DNA of 64,000 nucleotides. It comes from Streptomyces agglomeratus. Lineage in GTDB: Bacteria; Actinomycetota; Actinomycetes; Streptomycetales; Streptomycetaceae. The notes under the pieces were generated by a model. It made no database searches and was not told where the DNA came from. It was given only the letters and a program-made list of their open reading frames with translations. A program made the translations under genes and the position numbers. The stretch is taken from contig NZ_MEHJ01000001.1 in NCBI RefSeq assembly GCF_001746415.1, forward strand, positions 2,501,001-2,565,000, given 5' to 3'. Shown here piece after piece: positions 16,713 through 26,236 of this stretch (position 1 is its first letter; every line of letters starts with the position of its first letter).

Positions 16713-19700
16713 GTGAGGCGTAGCAAGACGAGCTCCGCACAGCAGCAGGGCGCGCGGGGCAACTTCACCCCGCCGCCGCGCACAGCGACGTCGCCCGCGA
16801 CCTCGCCCGGCGCGGCCGGTCCGGCGAGCGGCGGCAAGGGCAAGGCCGGTGGCAGCAGCAAGTTCTCGCCGCGCAACTGGCGCGTACCCACCCGCCTGAA
16901 CGCGATTCTGCTCATACCCGTGCTGGTCGGCCTCGTCATGGGCGGATTCCAGGTCAAGTCCTCCGTCGACACCTGGCAGGAGGCCCAGGACGCGGAGAAG
17001 ACCGCGGTCCTCATCCGCGCGGCCTCCGAGTACAGCCAGGCGCTGCTCAACGAGCGTGACCTGACGGCCGCCCCGCTCCTCCAGGGCAAGCGCGACAGCT
17101 CCGAGGTGAAGCAGGCCTACGCCCTGACCGACGAGGCCGCGAGGAAGTTCGCGGACGCCTCCCAGGACATCCCCGAGAAGCAGGGCCTGGAGCGCCGTCT
17201 CGGCCTGCTCGCGAAGGAGGAGCCCAAGCTTCCCGGGCTCCGCAAGGCCGCCTACAGCGAGGCCCTCGACCCGGTGAAGACCGAAGAGGGTTACGTCGGC
17301 ATCCAGCACTACCTGATGGAGCTGTCGAACGAGCTCGGCCTCGGCACCGGCAACGTCACCGCCTACGGCCGTACGGTCTACGCCGTGCAGCTCGCCAAGG
17401 CCGCCACGTCGCTCCAGCGTTCCATCGGCATGCACCTCCTGGTCCGCCCGAGCGGCGACCCGGAGAAGCTGGCGCAGCAGACGGTCGCGTTCAACTCGTA
17501 CAACTACCTGGAGCAGATCGCCCTCGGCGAGTACGTCTCCGGCGGTACGCAGGAGGACACCAACAAGCTCAAGCGCATCATGAAGGGCAAGGCGGAGGAC
17601 GGCGCCAAGAAGCTCGCCGCCGCCGAGCAGCAGGCCGAGCAGGCCGGCGTTCCCTTCAAGGCTCCGCCGAGCAAGAACGGATCGATCCTCGACGGGATGG
17701 CCGAGAAGATCGGCCAGGGCAAGCCCTCGGGCCTCAAGGCGCAGGGCGTCACGCCCGAGGTGTGGATGGCCGCGGCCACCGCGAAGTTCGACGGTTACAC
17801 CGAGATCGAGAACGACCTCGTCGACAGGGCGGTGGACGAGGCCGCGACGATCTCCTCCGACGCCAAGACCGACGCCATCACCAACGGTCTGATCGTCGTC
17901 ATCGCCCTGCTCGCCTCCGTGATCCTGGCCGGCATGATGGCGCGCCAGATGAGCAACGCGATGCGCCAGCTGCGGACCGCCGCGTTCGGCATCGCCGAGC
18001 AGCGCCTGCCGATGCTGGTCGACCAGCTCTCCCGCACCGAGCCGGGCCGCGTCGACACCCGGGTCGAGCCGATCCCGATCACGTCGCACGACGAGATCGG
18101 CGAGGTCGCCCGTGCCTTCGACCAGGTGCACCGCGAGGCCGTCCGGCTCGCCGCCGAGCAGGCGATGCTCCGGGGCAACGTCAACGCGATCTTCACCAAC
18201 CTCTCGCGCCGCAACCAGTCCCTCATCGAGGGCCAGCTGACCCTGATCACCGACCTCGAGAACAACGAGGCCGACCCGGACCAGCTGGAGAACCTCTTCA
18301 AGCTGGACCACCTCGCGACCCGTATGCGCCGCAACGGCGAGAACCTCCTGGTCCTCGCCGGCGAGGAGCCGGGCCGCCGCTGGAACCAGCCGGTTCCGCT
18401 GGTCGACGTGCTGCGCGCCGCCTCCTCCGAGGTGGAGATGTACGAGCGCATCGAGCTCACCGGCGTACCGGAGTCGGAGATCCACGGCCAGGCCGTGACC
18501 GACCTCGTGCACCTGCTGGCCGAGCTGCTGGAGAACGCCACCACGTTCTCCTCGCCGCAGACGAAGGTGCGCGTCACCGCGACCCGGCTGCCCGACGGCC
18601 GTGTCATGGTCGAGATCCACGACAAGGGCATCGGCCTCACCGCCGAGGACTTCGCGGACATCAACCACAAGCTGGCGAACCCGCCGACCGTCGACGCCGC
18701 CGTCTCGCAGCGCATGGGCCTGTTCGTGGTCGGCCGGCTCGCGGACCGGCACGGCATCCGCGTCCAGCTCCGTCCCTCGGGCGAGCAGGCCGGCACCACG
18801 TCGCTGGTCATGCTCCCGGACGCCATCACCCACGGTGGCGGCGGCGAGCAGCTCCCGCACGACGACTTCACGGTCTCCTCGATCATCCCCGAGCAGCAGT
18901 CGTACGAGAGCGCCCCGATGCTCACCGCGGCCGAGCTGGGCTTCGACGACTCGCGCTACAACGAGGGCGAGGAGTCTCAGCTCGACCCCGTGGGCCGCTC
19001 GCTGATGCGTGAGGAGCGGCGTGCGCAGCTGGAGGCCCAGGCCACCGGCGACCGTCCGCTGTTCCGCGACGAGATGCAGCAGGCGTCGTACGACGATCCG
19101 CAGCAGGGGTCGTACGACGACTCGCAGCAGGCGTACGACGACCCCCAGCAGCAGTACGAGCAGCAGCCCCAGCAGTCGGCGTACGACCAGGGCGGGTACG
19201 ACGACTACCCGGCCTACCAGACGTATCCGGAGGCCGAGTACCAGGACCCGGCGACAGCGCAGGCGACATACGAAGACACGTACGATTCCACCTCCCACCA
19301 GGGGACCTGGCAGGACCAGGGCTCCTACCAGGGGGCTTACGACCCGGAGTTCGGGTCGGAAGCGGAATCTGCGCCGGGCGCTCCCGCGAACGACCCGGAG
19401 CGCGTAGGCTTCGGCCGTCCGGGTTCCGCCCCGGCCCCCGGCCCCGCGCTGACCGACGCCGGCCTCCCGCGGCGTGGTGGCCAGCAGCACTGGCAGCCCG
19501 GTGCGGAGTCCGTCGGCCAGTCCGTCGGGCAGGAAGCAGAGCGGCAGCCGGTCGCCGCCCAGCAGCCGCAGCAGGACGGTGACGGGAAGGCCGCCGGCGG
19601 CGGCACCGACGACTGGCGTTCGTCGAACGACGAGCGCTGGCACCGGGCGGAGAAGCTCCGTGAGCCCAAGGCTGGCGGAGTCACTTCCTCCGGTCTTCCC

Positions 19701-19916
19701 CGGCGGGTGCCCAAGGCCAACCTGGTCGAGGGAACCGCGGAGCAGACCCCGCAGGGCGGCCCCCAGGTCTCCCGCGCTCCCGAGGACGTCCGGGGCAGGT
19801 TGAGCAACCTGCGCCGTGGTGTCCAGCAGGGTCGCAATGCGGGAACGGACACGAACACGGCGGCCACATACGATCAGAACAGTGGCCATGGCAACACCTA
19901 CAACCAGGAGCGTTAG
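16713..19916 (+). CDS. cvnA2: Conservon membrane histidine-kinase-like protein CvnA2
   Basis: 1067 residues from the GTG at 16713, with GAGAGG 11 nt upstream as in cvnA1. Same plan as CvnA1: TM1 (about 62-82), an extracytoplasmic sensing domain (83-385) with an ASEYSQALLNERDLTAAPLL stretch typical of NIT domains, TM2 (about 388-410), HAMP, helices and HATPase_c with N-box LLAELLENAT near 602. The C-terminal tail (from about 710) is shorter and Gln/Tyr/Asp-rich, with a tandem YDDPQQ-like repeat at about 19083-19180. The sensing domains of the two paralogues are much more diverged than the ATPase domains, which suggests different inputs. Confidence 0.93.
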   Translation: MRRSKTSSAQQQGARGNFTPPPRTATSPATSPGAAGPASGGKGKAGGSSKFSPRNWRVPTRLNAILLIPVLVGLVMGGFQVKSSVDTWQEAQDAEKTAVLIRAASEYSQALLNERDLTAAPLLQGKRDSSEVKQAYALTDEAARKFADASQDIPEKQGLERRLGLLAKEEPKLPGLRKAAYSEALDPVKTEEGYVGIQHYLMELSNELGLGTGNVTAYGRTVYAVQLAKAATSLQRSIGMHLLVRPSGDPEKLAQQTVAFNSYNYLEQIALGEYVSGGTQEDTNKLKRIMKGKAEDGAKKLAAAEQQAEQAGVPFKAPPSKNGSILDGMAEKIGQGKPSGLKAQGVTPEVWMAAATAKFDGYTEIENDLVDRAVDEAATISSDAKTDAITNGLIVVIALLASVILAGMMARQMSNAMRQLRTAAFGIAEQRLPMLVDQLSRTEPGRVDTRVEPIPITSHDEIGEVARAFDQVHREAVRLAAEQAMLRGNVNAIFTNLSRRNQSLIEGQLTLITDLENNEADPDQLENLFKLDHLATRMRRNGENLLVLAGEEPGRRWNQPVPLVDVLRAASSEVEMYERIELTGVPESEIHGQAVTDLVHLLAELLENATTFSSPQTKVRVTATRLPDGRVMVEIHDKGIGLTAEDFADINHKLANPPTVDAAVSQRMGLFVVGRLADRHGIRVQLRPSGEQAGTTSLVMLPDAITHGGGGEQLPHDDFTVSSIIPEQQSYESAPMLTAAELGFDDSRYNEGEESQLDPVGRSLMREERRAQLEAQATGDRPLFRDEMQQASYDDPQQGSYDDSQQAYDDPQQQYEQQPQQSAYDQGGYDDYPAYQTYPEAEYQDPATAQATYEDTYDSTSHQGTWQDQGSYQGAYDPEFGSEAESAPGAPANDPERVGFGRPGSAPAPGPALTDAGLPRRGGQQHWQPGAESVGQSVGQEAERQPVAAQQPQQDGDGKAAGGGTDDWRSSNDERWHRAEKLREPKAGGVTSSGLPRRVPKANLVEGTAEQTPQGGPQVSRAPEDVRGRLSNLRRGVQQGRNAGTDTNTAATYDQNSGHGNTYNQER
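19083..19180 (+). repeat. Tandem (S/A)YDDxQQ-coding repeat in cvnA2
   Basis: Successive in-frame copies encoding SYDDPQQG, SYDDSQQA, YDDPQQQ and YEQQPQQ within the low-complexity tail of CvnA2. Length variation here between strains would be expected. Confidence 0.7.
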
Positions 19917-19917
19917 T

Positions 19918-20340
19918 GTGAGCCCGATGAGCCAGGCGGCGCAGAATCTGAACTGGTTGATCACCAACTTCGTGGACAACACCCCCGGGGTGTCCCACAC
20001 GGTGGTGGTCTCCGCAGACGGACTCCTGCTGGCGATGTCCGAAGGCTTCCCCCGGGACCGCGCCGACCAGCTGGCAGCGGTGGCCTCCGGACTCACCTCG
20101 CTGACGGCGGGTGCGTCCCGGATCTTCGAGGGCGGCGCGGTCAACCAGACCGTGGTGGAGATGGAGCGCGGCTTCCTCTTCCTCATGTCGATCTCGGACG
20201 GCTCCTCGCTGGCCGTGCTCGCTCATCCGGAGGCCGACATCGGTCTCGTGGGTTACGAGATGGCTCTCCTGGTGGACAGGGCCGGCAGTGTCCTCACTCC
20301 GGACCTGCGCGCCGAGCTGCAAGGAAGTCTTCTCAACTAG
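19918..20340 (+). CDS. cvnB2: Roadblock/LC7 protein CvnB2
   Basis: 140-residue roadblock/LC7 protein starting at GTG 19918 with AGGAG 7 nt upstream. It starts 1 nt after the cvnA2 stop. Almost identical to CvnB1; differences include T/N and CD/EA substitutions, and the first 60 or so coding bases match cvnB1 base for base. It is presumed to bind CvnD2 and the CvnA2 tail or ATPase region. Cross-talk between the two systems is plausible given how similar the B proteins are. Confidence 0.93.
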   Translation: MSPMSQAAQNLNWLITNFVDNTPGVSHTVVVSADGLLLAMSEGFPRDRADQLAAVASGLTSLTAGASRIFEGGAVNQTVVEMERGFLFLMSISDGSSLAVLAHPEADIGLVGYEMALLVDRAGSVLTPDLRAELQGSLLN

Positions 20341-20432
20341 CAGACAGAGAGTGCGCTTTGGTGTCCACGGGCTTTAATGTTCGGGAACGTGGCACCACAG
20401 CTATCGGGCGCCCGGCAGTCGGAGGAGGAAAC

Positions 20433-20993
20433 GTGGCAACACCCCCGGACGGTTCTTCGGCCAACTGGCCTTACGGTCAGGGCCAGAATCAGGGTGACAC
20501 CTCGCACAACAGGTTCAACTTCCCCTCCGCGCCGAGTCGGCCGCAGGCGTACGAGCCGCCGCCGCAGCAGCGGCAGCAGCCGCAGCCTCAGCAGCGCGTC
20601 CAGCCGACGCAGTCGCGGCGGGCCCCCGCGCCCGCCGCCTCGCAGGCGAACCACAACCCGCTGGTCCGGCCGTACGCCATGACCGGCGGCCGCACCAGGC
20701 CGCGTTACCAGCTCGCCATCGAGGCACTGGTCAGCACCACGGCGGACCCGTCACGTCTGCAAGGGCAGCTGCCCGAGCACCAGCGGATCTGCCATCTGTG
20801 CCGGGAGATCAAGTCGGTCGCCGAGATCTCGGCACTTCTCACCATCCCCCTCGGGGTGGCCCGGATCCTCGTCGCCGACCTGGCAGAGGCCGGACTTGTA
20901 GCCATTCACCAGCCCGGCGGCGACGAGTCCGCCGGTGGTCAGCCAGACGTGACACTGCTCGAAAGGGTGCTCAGTGGACTTCGCAAGCTCTAG
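20433..20993 (+). CDS. cvnC2: DUF742 protein CvnC2
   Basis: 186 residues from the GTG at 20433, preceded by GGAGGAGG. The N-terminal extension (1-70) is Gln/Pro-rich and longer than in CvnC1. It is followed by the same DUF742 core (LVRPYAMTGGRTRP to LSGLRKL). The 3' end overlaps cvnD2 by 20 nt. The unrelated tails against near-identical cores suggest that the tails confer paralogue-specific contacts (inference). Confidence 0.92.
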   Translation: MATPPDGSSANWPYGQGQNQGDTSHNRFNFPSAPSRPQAYEPPPQQRQQPQPQQRVQPTQSRRAPAPAASQANHNPLVRPYAMTGGRTRPRYQLAIEALVSTTADPSRLQGQLPEHQRICHLCREIKSVAEISALLTIPLGVARILVADLAEAGLVAIHQPGGDESAGGQPDVTLLERVLSGLRKL

Positions 20994-21555
20994 CAGCGGA
21001 GCAGCCCGCTCCACAACCTCCGCGAAGATCGTGGTGGCGGGCGGCTTCGGCGTGGGCAAGACCACGTTCGTCGGAGCCGTCTCGGAGATCAACCCGCTGC
21101 GCACCGAGGCCGTCATGACGTCCGCATCGGCGGGCATCGACGACCTCACGCACACCGGAGACAAGACCACCACGACGGTGGCCATGGACTTCGGCCGTAT
21201 CACCCTGGACCAGGACCTGATCCTGTACCTCTTCGGTACGCCCGGTCAGGACCGCTTCTGGTTCATGTGGGACGACCTCGTGCGCGGCGCGATCGGCGCC
21301 GTCGTCCTGGTCGACACGCGGAGGCTCGCCGACTGCTTCCCCGCCGTCGACTACTTCGAGAACAGCGGGCTGCCGTTCGTCATCGCCCTCAACGGCTTCG
21401 ACGGGCACCAGCCGTACAACCCGGACGAGGTGCGCGAGGCGCTCCAGATCGGCCCCGACACCCCGATCCTCACCACCGACGCCCGCCACCGCGCGGACGC
21501 CAAGAGCGCGCTGATCACGCTCGTCGAGCACGCCCTGATGGCGCGGCTCCGGTAG
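20974..21555 (+). CDS. cvnD2: Ras-like GTPase CvnD2
   Basis: 193 residues. G1 GGFGVGKTT, G3 GTPGQDRFW and the ALNGFDGHQ region align without gaps to CvnD1, with only about a dozen amino-acid differences, mostly conservative (E/D, T/N, K/R). Starts at GTG 20974 inside cvnC2. Last gene of conservon 2; no cytochrome P450 (cvnE/F) follows, unlike some conservons. It is convergent with accE across a strong terminator. Confidence 0.94.
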   Translation: MDFASSSSGAARSTTSAKIVVAGGFGVGKTTFVGAVSEINPLRTEAVMTSASAGIDDLTHTGDKTTTTVAMDFGRITLDQDLILYLFGTPGQDRFWFMWDDLVRGAIGAVVLVDTRRLADCFPAVDYFENSGLPFVIALNGFDGHQPYNPDEVREALQIGPDTPILTTDARHRADAKSALITLVEHALMARLR

Positions 21556-21597
21556 GACGGACACGGCGTACGCGTCGCGTCCGGCGTACGTACGAGA

Positions 21598-21634
21598 AAG
21601 GCCCCCGCCACTCCGAGGAGTGGACGGGGGCCTT
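21598..21634. terminator. Bidirectional terminator between cvnD2 and accE
   Basis: Inverted repeat AAGGCCCCCG...CGGGGGCCTT with inner ACTCC/GGAGT pairing. It lies about 40 nt past cvnD2 and 30 nt past the accE stop, serving both convergent transcripts. Confidence 0.85.
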
Positions 21635-21664
21635 CGTCGTACGCGCCGGGAAAGGCGGTGGGGC

Positions 21665-21859
21665 TCAGCCCTGCCAGCTGTGCGGGGCGCGGAAGCCCGG
21701 GGTGCGCTCCAGGCGGCGCCAGCCGGCCGTGGAGCGGCCGTGGTGGGCGGGGGCCTCGTCGGAGCGGTTCGCGGCGCGGGCCATCAGGATCGCGGTGATC
21801 GCGGCCAGCTCCTCGGGCTCGGCGTGGCCCTTCTCGACGCGCAGCAAAGATTCGTTCAC
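21665..21859 (-). CDS. accE: Acyl-CoA carboxylase epsilon subunit
   Basis: 64-residue AccE/PccE-type protein, starting at GTG 21859 with GAGGAG 7-9 nt upstream. It has the family's short helical N terminus (LRVEKGHAEPEELAAITAIL) and a Trp-Arg-Arg-Leu-Glu-Arg-containing C terminus (WRRLERTPGF). The epsilon subunit stabilises or activates the biotin carboxylase/carboxyltransferase complex of actinobacteria. It follows accB on the same strand after 25 nt, the standard arrangement. Confidence 0.9.
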   Translation of the reverse strand: MNESLLRVEKGHAEPEELAAITAILMARAANRSDEAPAHHGRSTAGWRRLERTPGFRAPHSWQG

Positions 21860-21884
21860 TGAGGTTCTCCTCTTCGTCGCAGGA

Positions 21885-23468
21885 TTACTGCGGGGGGTTG
21901 CCGTGCTTGCGCGACGGCAGGTCTGCGTGCTTGCTGCGGAGCATGGCGAGGGAGGCGATCAGCACCTCGCGCGTCTCGGCCGGGTCGATCACGTCGTCGA
22001 CCAGGCCGCGCTCCGCGGCGTAGTAGGGGTGCATCAGCTCGGCCTTGTACTCCTTGACCATGCGGGCGCGCATGGCCTCGGGGTCCTCGGCGTCGGCGAT
22101 CTGCTTGCGGAAGATGACGTTGGCGGCGCCCTCGGCGCCCATCACGGCGATCTCGTTGGTGGGCCAGGCGTAGGTGAGGTCGGCGCCGATGGACTGGGAG
22201 TCCATGACGATGTACGCACCTCCGTAGGCCTTCCGCAGGATCAGGGAGATCCGGGGCACCGTGGCGTTGCAGTACGCGTACAGCAGCTTGGCGCCGTGGC
22301 GGATGATCCCACCGTGCTCCTGGTCGACGCCCGGCAGGAAGCCGGGGACGTCCAACAGGGTGACGATCGGGATGTTGAACGCGTCGCACATCTGCACGAA
22401 GCGCGCGGCCTTCTCGCTGGCCTCGATGTCGAGGACACCGGCCAGCGACTGCGGCTGGTTGGCCACGATGCCGACGACCTGACCGCCGAGACGGGCCAGC
22501 GAGCAGATGATGTTGGTGGCCCAGCGCTCGTGGATCTCCAGGAAGTCGCCGTCGTCGACGAGCTCCTCGATGACCTTGCGCATGTCGTACGGTCGGTTTC
22601 CGTCGGCCGGGACCAGGTCCAGGAGCACGTCGGAGCGACGGTCCTCGGGGTCCTCGGACTCGACGGTGGGCGGGTTCTCGCGGTTGTTCGACGGCAGCAT
22701 CGAGATGAGGTAGCGGACCTCGGCGATGCAGGTCTCCTCGTCGTCGTACGCGAAGTGCGCGACGCCCGAGGTCTCGGCGTGCACGTCGGCGCCGCCGAGG
22801 CCGTTCTGGGTGATCTCCTCACCGGTCACGGCGCGGACGACGTCCGGGCCCGTGATGAACATCTGCGAGGTCTCGCGGACCATGAAGACGAAGTCGGTGA
22901 GGGCCGGGCTGTACGCCGCGCCACCCGCGCACGGGCCCAGCATCACGCTGATCTGCGGGATGACACCGGACGCGCGGGTGTTGCGCTGGAAGATGCCGCC
23001 GTAGCCGGCGAGCGCCGAGACGCCCTCCTGGATACGGGCGCCGGCGCCGTCGTTCAGGGAGACCAGCGGGGCACCGGCCGAGATGGCCATGTCCATGATC
23101 TTGTGGATCTTGGTGGCGTGGGCCTCGCCCAGCGCGCCGCCGAAGATGCGGAAGTCGTGGGCGTAGACGAAGACCGTGCGGCCCTCCACCGTTCCCCAGC
23201 CGGTGATGACACCGTCGGTGTACGGCTTCTTGGCCTCCAGGCCGAACCCGGTCGCCCGGTGCCGGCGCAGCTGCTCGACCTCCTTGAACGTGCCCGGGTC
23301 CAGCAGCAGCTCGATGCGCTCACGCGCGGTCAGCTTGCCCTTGGCGTGCTGGGCTTCGGTCGCCCGGTCACTGGGGCCGCGGCGGGCCTGCTCACGCAGC
23401 GCCAGCAGCTCGGCCACCCGGCCACGGGCGTCGGTGGGCTCGCGCGGCGTCTCGTCCAAAACGGTCAT
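21885..23468 (-). CDS. accB: Acyl-CoA carboxylase carboxyltransferase (beta) subunit
   Basis: 527-residue biotin-dependent carboxyltransferase of the acetyl/propionyl-CoA type. It transfers carboxyl from biotin to acyl-CoA, feeding malonyl-/methylmalonyl-CoA for fatty acids and polyketides. N- and C-terminal crotonase-fold halves are present, with oxyanion-hole-type GAGARIQEG near 142, GPCAGGAAYSPAL near 177 and LLDVPGFLPG near 370. Length and family match the Streptomyces AccB/PccB proteins. Which acyl-CoA it prefers cannot be settled by eye, so pccB is an alternative name. The alpha (biotin-carrying) subunit is not in this window. accE follows directly. Confidence 0.93.
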   Translation of the reverse strand: MTVLDETPREPTDARGRVAELLALREQARRGPSDRATEAQHAKGKLTARERIELLLDPGTFKEVEQLRRHRATGFGLEAKKPYTDGVITGWGTVEGRTVFVYAHDFRIFGGALGEAHATKIHKIMDMAISAGAPLVSLNDGAGARIQEGVSALAGYGGIFQRNTRASGVIPQISVMLGPCAGGAAYSPALTDFVFMVRETSQMFITGPDVVRAVTGEEITQNGLGGADVHAETSGVAHFAYDDEETCIAEVRYLISMLPSNNRENPPTVESEDPEDRRSDVLLDLVPADGNRPYDMRKVIEELVDDGDFLEIHERWATNIICSLARLGGQVVGIVANQPQSLAGVLDIEASEKAARFVQMCDAFNIPIVTLLDVPGFLPGVDQEHGGIIRHGAKLLYAYCNATVPRISLILRKAYGGAYIVMDSQSIGADLTYAWPTNEIAVMGAEGAANVIFRKQIADAEDPEAMRARMVKEYKAELMHPYYAAERGLVDDVIDPAETREVLIASLAMLRSKHADLPSRKHGNPPQ

Positions 23469-23632
23469 GTACTGACCCTACGAAGGAGTACAAGAAAAAC
23501 AGGCCGTCGACTCTTCACAGTCTCCGGCCCGTTCTCCTGTCACCACTGGACAGAACCACCCCGCCAAGCGGCCTAAGCACCAGCTCAACGCCGTCGGGGA
23601 TTGTCGGGGTTCAACAAGGGGCCATAAGGGGG

Positions 23633-25990
23633 TCAGCTGAGAGCCACCTCACAGCGGTGGCTCGCGCCGGCCGTCCCCGGTGTGACGCGGAGCCTCAGCG
23701 TACGGCCGGTGGACAGCACTTCGACGCCGGGGTCCTTCGAGACGACACGCACGTTTCGGTGCGCCCAGGTGACCTCCAGGGGCTGCCCGGTGCGCGTCGG
23801 TTCACTGACGGCCAGGGTCGCGGTGCGCCGCTTCCCGCGTACGAGCACACTCGCCGGGGCCGTCACCGTAAGCCTCTCCACCGTGCCCGGCTGCCAGAAG
23901 TTGGCGGCCGCGACGCCCAGGGACCGGATCGCCACCGCCTGGACGGCGCGGGTGTTGGCGAGCGTCCGCAACCAGCCGGTGTCGGCCGCGCGGGCGGCGA
24001 CGGTACGGCGTGAGGCTCCCGGCATCAGCAGATAGGCGTAGCCGGCGTCCACCGGGTCAGTGCCGTGGTCCAGCCAGAGGGTCTGGTAGCGGCGGGTGCG
24101 GCGCTCGGAGGTGCTGGTGGTGTTGATGTCGTTCCAGGAGCCGGTGCGGTCCTCACGGAGGGTCCTGAGCGCGGGGCCCGCTTCGGCCGCCGCCTCGGGG
24201 AAGACCCAGCCGCCGTGGCCTTCGAGGTGGGCCCAGCGGGGGCGCGCGGCGTGGTCGTCGTCGAGGGTGAGGGGGTGCGTACCGTTCTCACCGAGCATGC
24301 GATTGTCGACGATCGTCTCGGCGGGTACGCCGTCGGTGGAGGTGATGCCTGCGCCGAGGCAGACGACCGTGTCGGCGAGGCAGAACCACGATGTGCGGGC
24401 TTCGAGGGTCGAGCCGAGGCCCTTGAGGTGCTGGCCGACGGCGGCGAACTCGCCGTCGGTGGCGCCGCCGACCCACTTCACGGCGGGCTTCGGGGCTCCC
24501 CATTCACCGCCCGCCCGGTCGGCGAGGCGCTTGGTGGAGACGGTGGTCCCGGGGAGGCGGTAGAAGTCGACGGTCGGCCAGAACCAGTCGGTGTACTGGT
24601 CGTTTTGCAGCTCCCCCGGCCACCAGTAGAGCATTCCGGCGCCGGTGTGCCAGCCGCGCGGGTTCTCGCCGTTGCCGCATTCGTAGTACGCGATCCGCTC
24701 GGAGGCCATCGAGATGCCGGCCGCCCAGCCGGGGCGGCGGTGCACGGCCCGGTCCATCGAGGCGAAGAGCTTGTGCGCGACGGGTTCGGGGGCCGCGGGC
24801 ACCGGCGACGCGGCGACGGCGTGCAGGCGGGAGAGATCCGCGACGTTGAACTGCGGTGCGGTGAGCAGCGGCGTCGTACGGTCGCGCTCGATCCAGCCCT
24901 TGACCATCGCGGTCCAGCGCCGCTGTTCCGCCGCCGACGCGCCGCCCGCGAGCAGCGGGACGGCGGCGATGAGTCCCTGACCGTGGAAGTGGTCGCTGCG
25001 CATCACCTTGCGGTCGTCGCTCTTGAGGTAACCCCGGCTTATCGCACGGCCGTTGACGCTGTCCATCATCAGGCCGTTGTAGATGAGCGGCGCGTAGGCG
25101 TTCTCGACGGAGTCGAGGATGATCTGGCGGTTCGGGTCGGTGACAGCCCAGGTCGAACCCGCGAGGAGGGTGAAGAGCCTGCCCAGCCCGTCGAGCATGA
25201 CCTGGCCGTACGTACCGGAGTAGGCGACCCAGGTGTGCTGGACGAACGATCCGTCGGCGTACAGGCCGTCCCCCTTGGTGACGTACGGGAAGACGGGCGA
25301 GAGGGCGTCGCGGGCGAGGGCGATCTTCGCCGGGCTGCGGCCGACGACACCGCGCAGAGCCACGGAACGGCAGAGGTCGACGCGGTTGGCGCCGGTGCTC
25401 GTGCCGGAGTAGCTCTTCAGCAAGGAGTCGGGGACGAAGTGGTCGACGGCGGCGCAGGCGGCCTGGCGCCGGGCGTCGCCGAGCTCGTCGTGGAGGGCGG
25501 CCGCGATGTCCATGAGGAGCCGGGGGCTGCCGATCTGCCACTCCCACCAGTTGCCGTAGCGGGTGGTGGAGGGGTTGTAGACGCGCGCGGAGAGGTGGTC
25601 GAGGCCGCGGAGGACGTCGGCGAGGAGGGTGGCGTCCGCGGTGAGCCCGGTTCCGGGCTGGAGGTACGCCTGGGTCATGGTCCACAGGCGGCTGTAGCTC
25701 TGGGTGATGCCGGCGGGCGGGTCGAAGGGGTGACCGGGCCACAGTGACGAGTCGGCCGGGGCCATGGTGGCGCGGAAGCCGGCGGCCAGGCGGCCGGTCT
25801 CCGCGAGGCGCGAGGCGTAGGGCTCGGTGGTGGCGTCGAATCCGGCGCCGAGCGAGAGCTCGACCCAGCGCAGGCGGAGGGTGTCGAACTCGTCGGCGGT
25901 GCCGGCCGCTTCCACGGGGCCGGCGAGGGCGAATCCGAGGGCGGTGCCGGACGTGACGGCGAGGAGGGTTCGGCGGGACCAGAGCGGCAC
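23633..25990 (-). CDS. Secreted polysaccharide lyase family 8 (hyaluronate-lyase type)
   Basis: 785 residues from GTG 25990 with GGAGG 5 nt upstream. An N-terminal Tat signal (SRRTLLAV, hydrophobic core, AAG cleavage region) indicates folded export. The alpha/alpha-toroid holds the PL8 catalytic set: Asn202 in GANRVD, His252 and Tyr261 in QHTWVAYSGTY, Arg315/Arg319 in NGRAISR, and the aromatic patch NWWEWQIG near 147. Beta-sandwich domains follow. It would cleave hyaluronate, chondroitin or xanthan by beta-elimination; substrate choice among these is not readable. A GAAAGCGCTTTC operator-like palindrome lies 88 nt upstream, and a GH64 glucanase is divergently placed. Confidence 0.9.
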   Translation of the reverse strand: MPLWSRRTLLAVTSGTALGFALAGPVEAAGTADEFDTLRLRWVELSLGAGFDATTEPYASRLAETGRLAAGFRATMAPADSSLWPGHPFDPPAGITQSYSRLWTMTQAYLQPGTGLTADATLLADVLRGLDHLSARVYNPSTTRYGNWWEWQIGSPRLLMDIAAALHDELGDARRQAACAAVDHFVPDSLLKSYSGTSTGANRVDLCRSVALRGVVGRSPAKIALARDALSPVFPYVTKGDGLYADGSFVQHTWVAYSGTYGQVMLDGLGRLFTLLAGSTWAVTDPNRQIILDSVENAYAPLIYNGLMMDSVNGRAISRGYLKSDDRKVMRSDHFHGQGLIAAVPLLAGGASAAEQRRWTAMVKGWIERDRTTPLLTAPQFNVADLSRLHAVAASPVPAAPEPVAHKLFASMDRAVHRRPGWAAGISMASERIAYYECGNGENPRGWHTGAGMLYWWPGELQNDQYTDWFWPTVDFYRLPGTTVSTKRLADRAGGEWGAPKPAVKWVGGATDGEFAAVGQHLKGLGSTLEARTSWFCLADTVVCLGAGITSTDGVPAETIVDNRMLGENGTHPLTLDDDHAARPRWAHLEGHGGWVFPEAAAEAGPALRTLREDRTGSWNDINTTSTSERRTRRYQTLWLDHGTDPVDAGYAYLLMPGASRRTVAARAADTGWLRTLANTRAVQAVAIRSLGVAAANFWQPGTVERLTVTAPASVLVRGKRRTATLAVSEPTRTGQPLEVTWAHRNVRVVSKDPGVEVLSTGRTLRLRVTPGTAGASHRCEVALS

Positions 25991-26077
25991 GGGGACCTCC
26001 GGGGCGGTGGTTTAGACCTGTGCGGTGTGTCTAGCACCCGCGCGCGAGATCTTTCAATGGGCGCGACAGCGCGAATC

Positions 26078-26089
26078 GAAAGCGCTTTC
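26078..26089. promoter_or_regulatory. LacI-type operator GAAAGCGCTTTC near the PL8 gene
   Basis: A perfect 12-bp palindrome centred on AGCGCT, 88 nt upstream of the lyase start codon. The form matches LacI/GalR-family operators that control sugar utilisation genes in actinomycetes. Confidence 0.6.
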
Positions 26090-26236
26090 CGTCAAGGCGG
26101 GGCCGCTGCGGCGGGTTTTCCCCGGCCCGCCCTTGCCCGCACCGGGTCTCCGCCTGCCGGACCCCGCTCCCCCGGATGGGAAGGGCGCGGGTGCGACGAC
26201 CGCCGCGCGTGGGCCCGGTCCCGTACGGCGAAGATT

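Noticed and set aside
16560..20186. 1200-codon open frame on the minus strand opposite cvnA2
   Set aside because: Antisense to cvnA2/cvnB2 and made of arginine/leucine-rich filler with no motif; a GC-skewed shadow.
23469..23632. Possible small gene between accB and the PL8 lyase
   Set aside because: The 164-bp gap has no open frame with start signal and codon pattern; it is an ordinary intergenic region.
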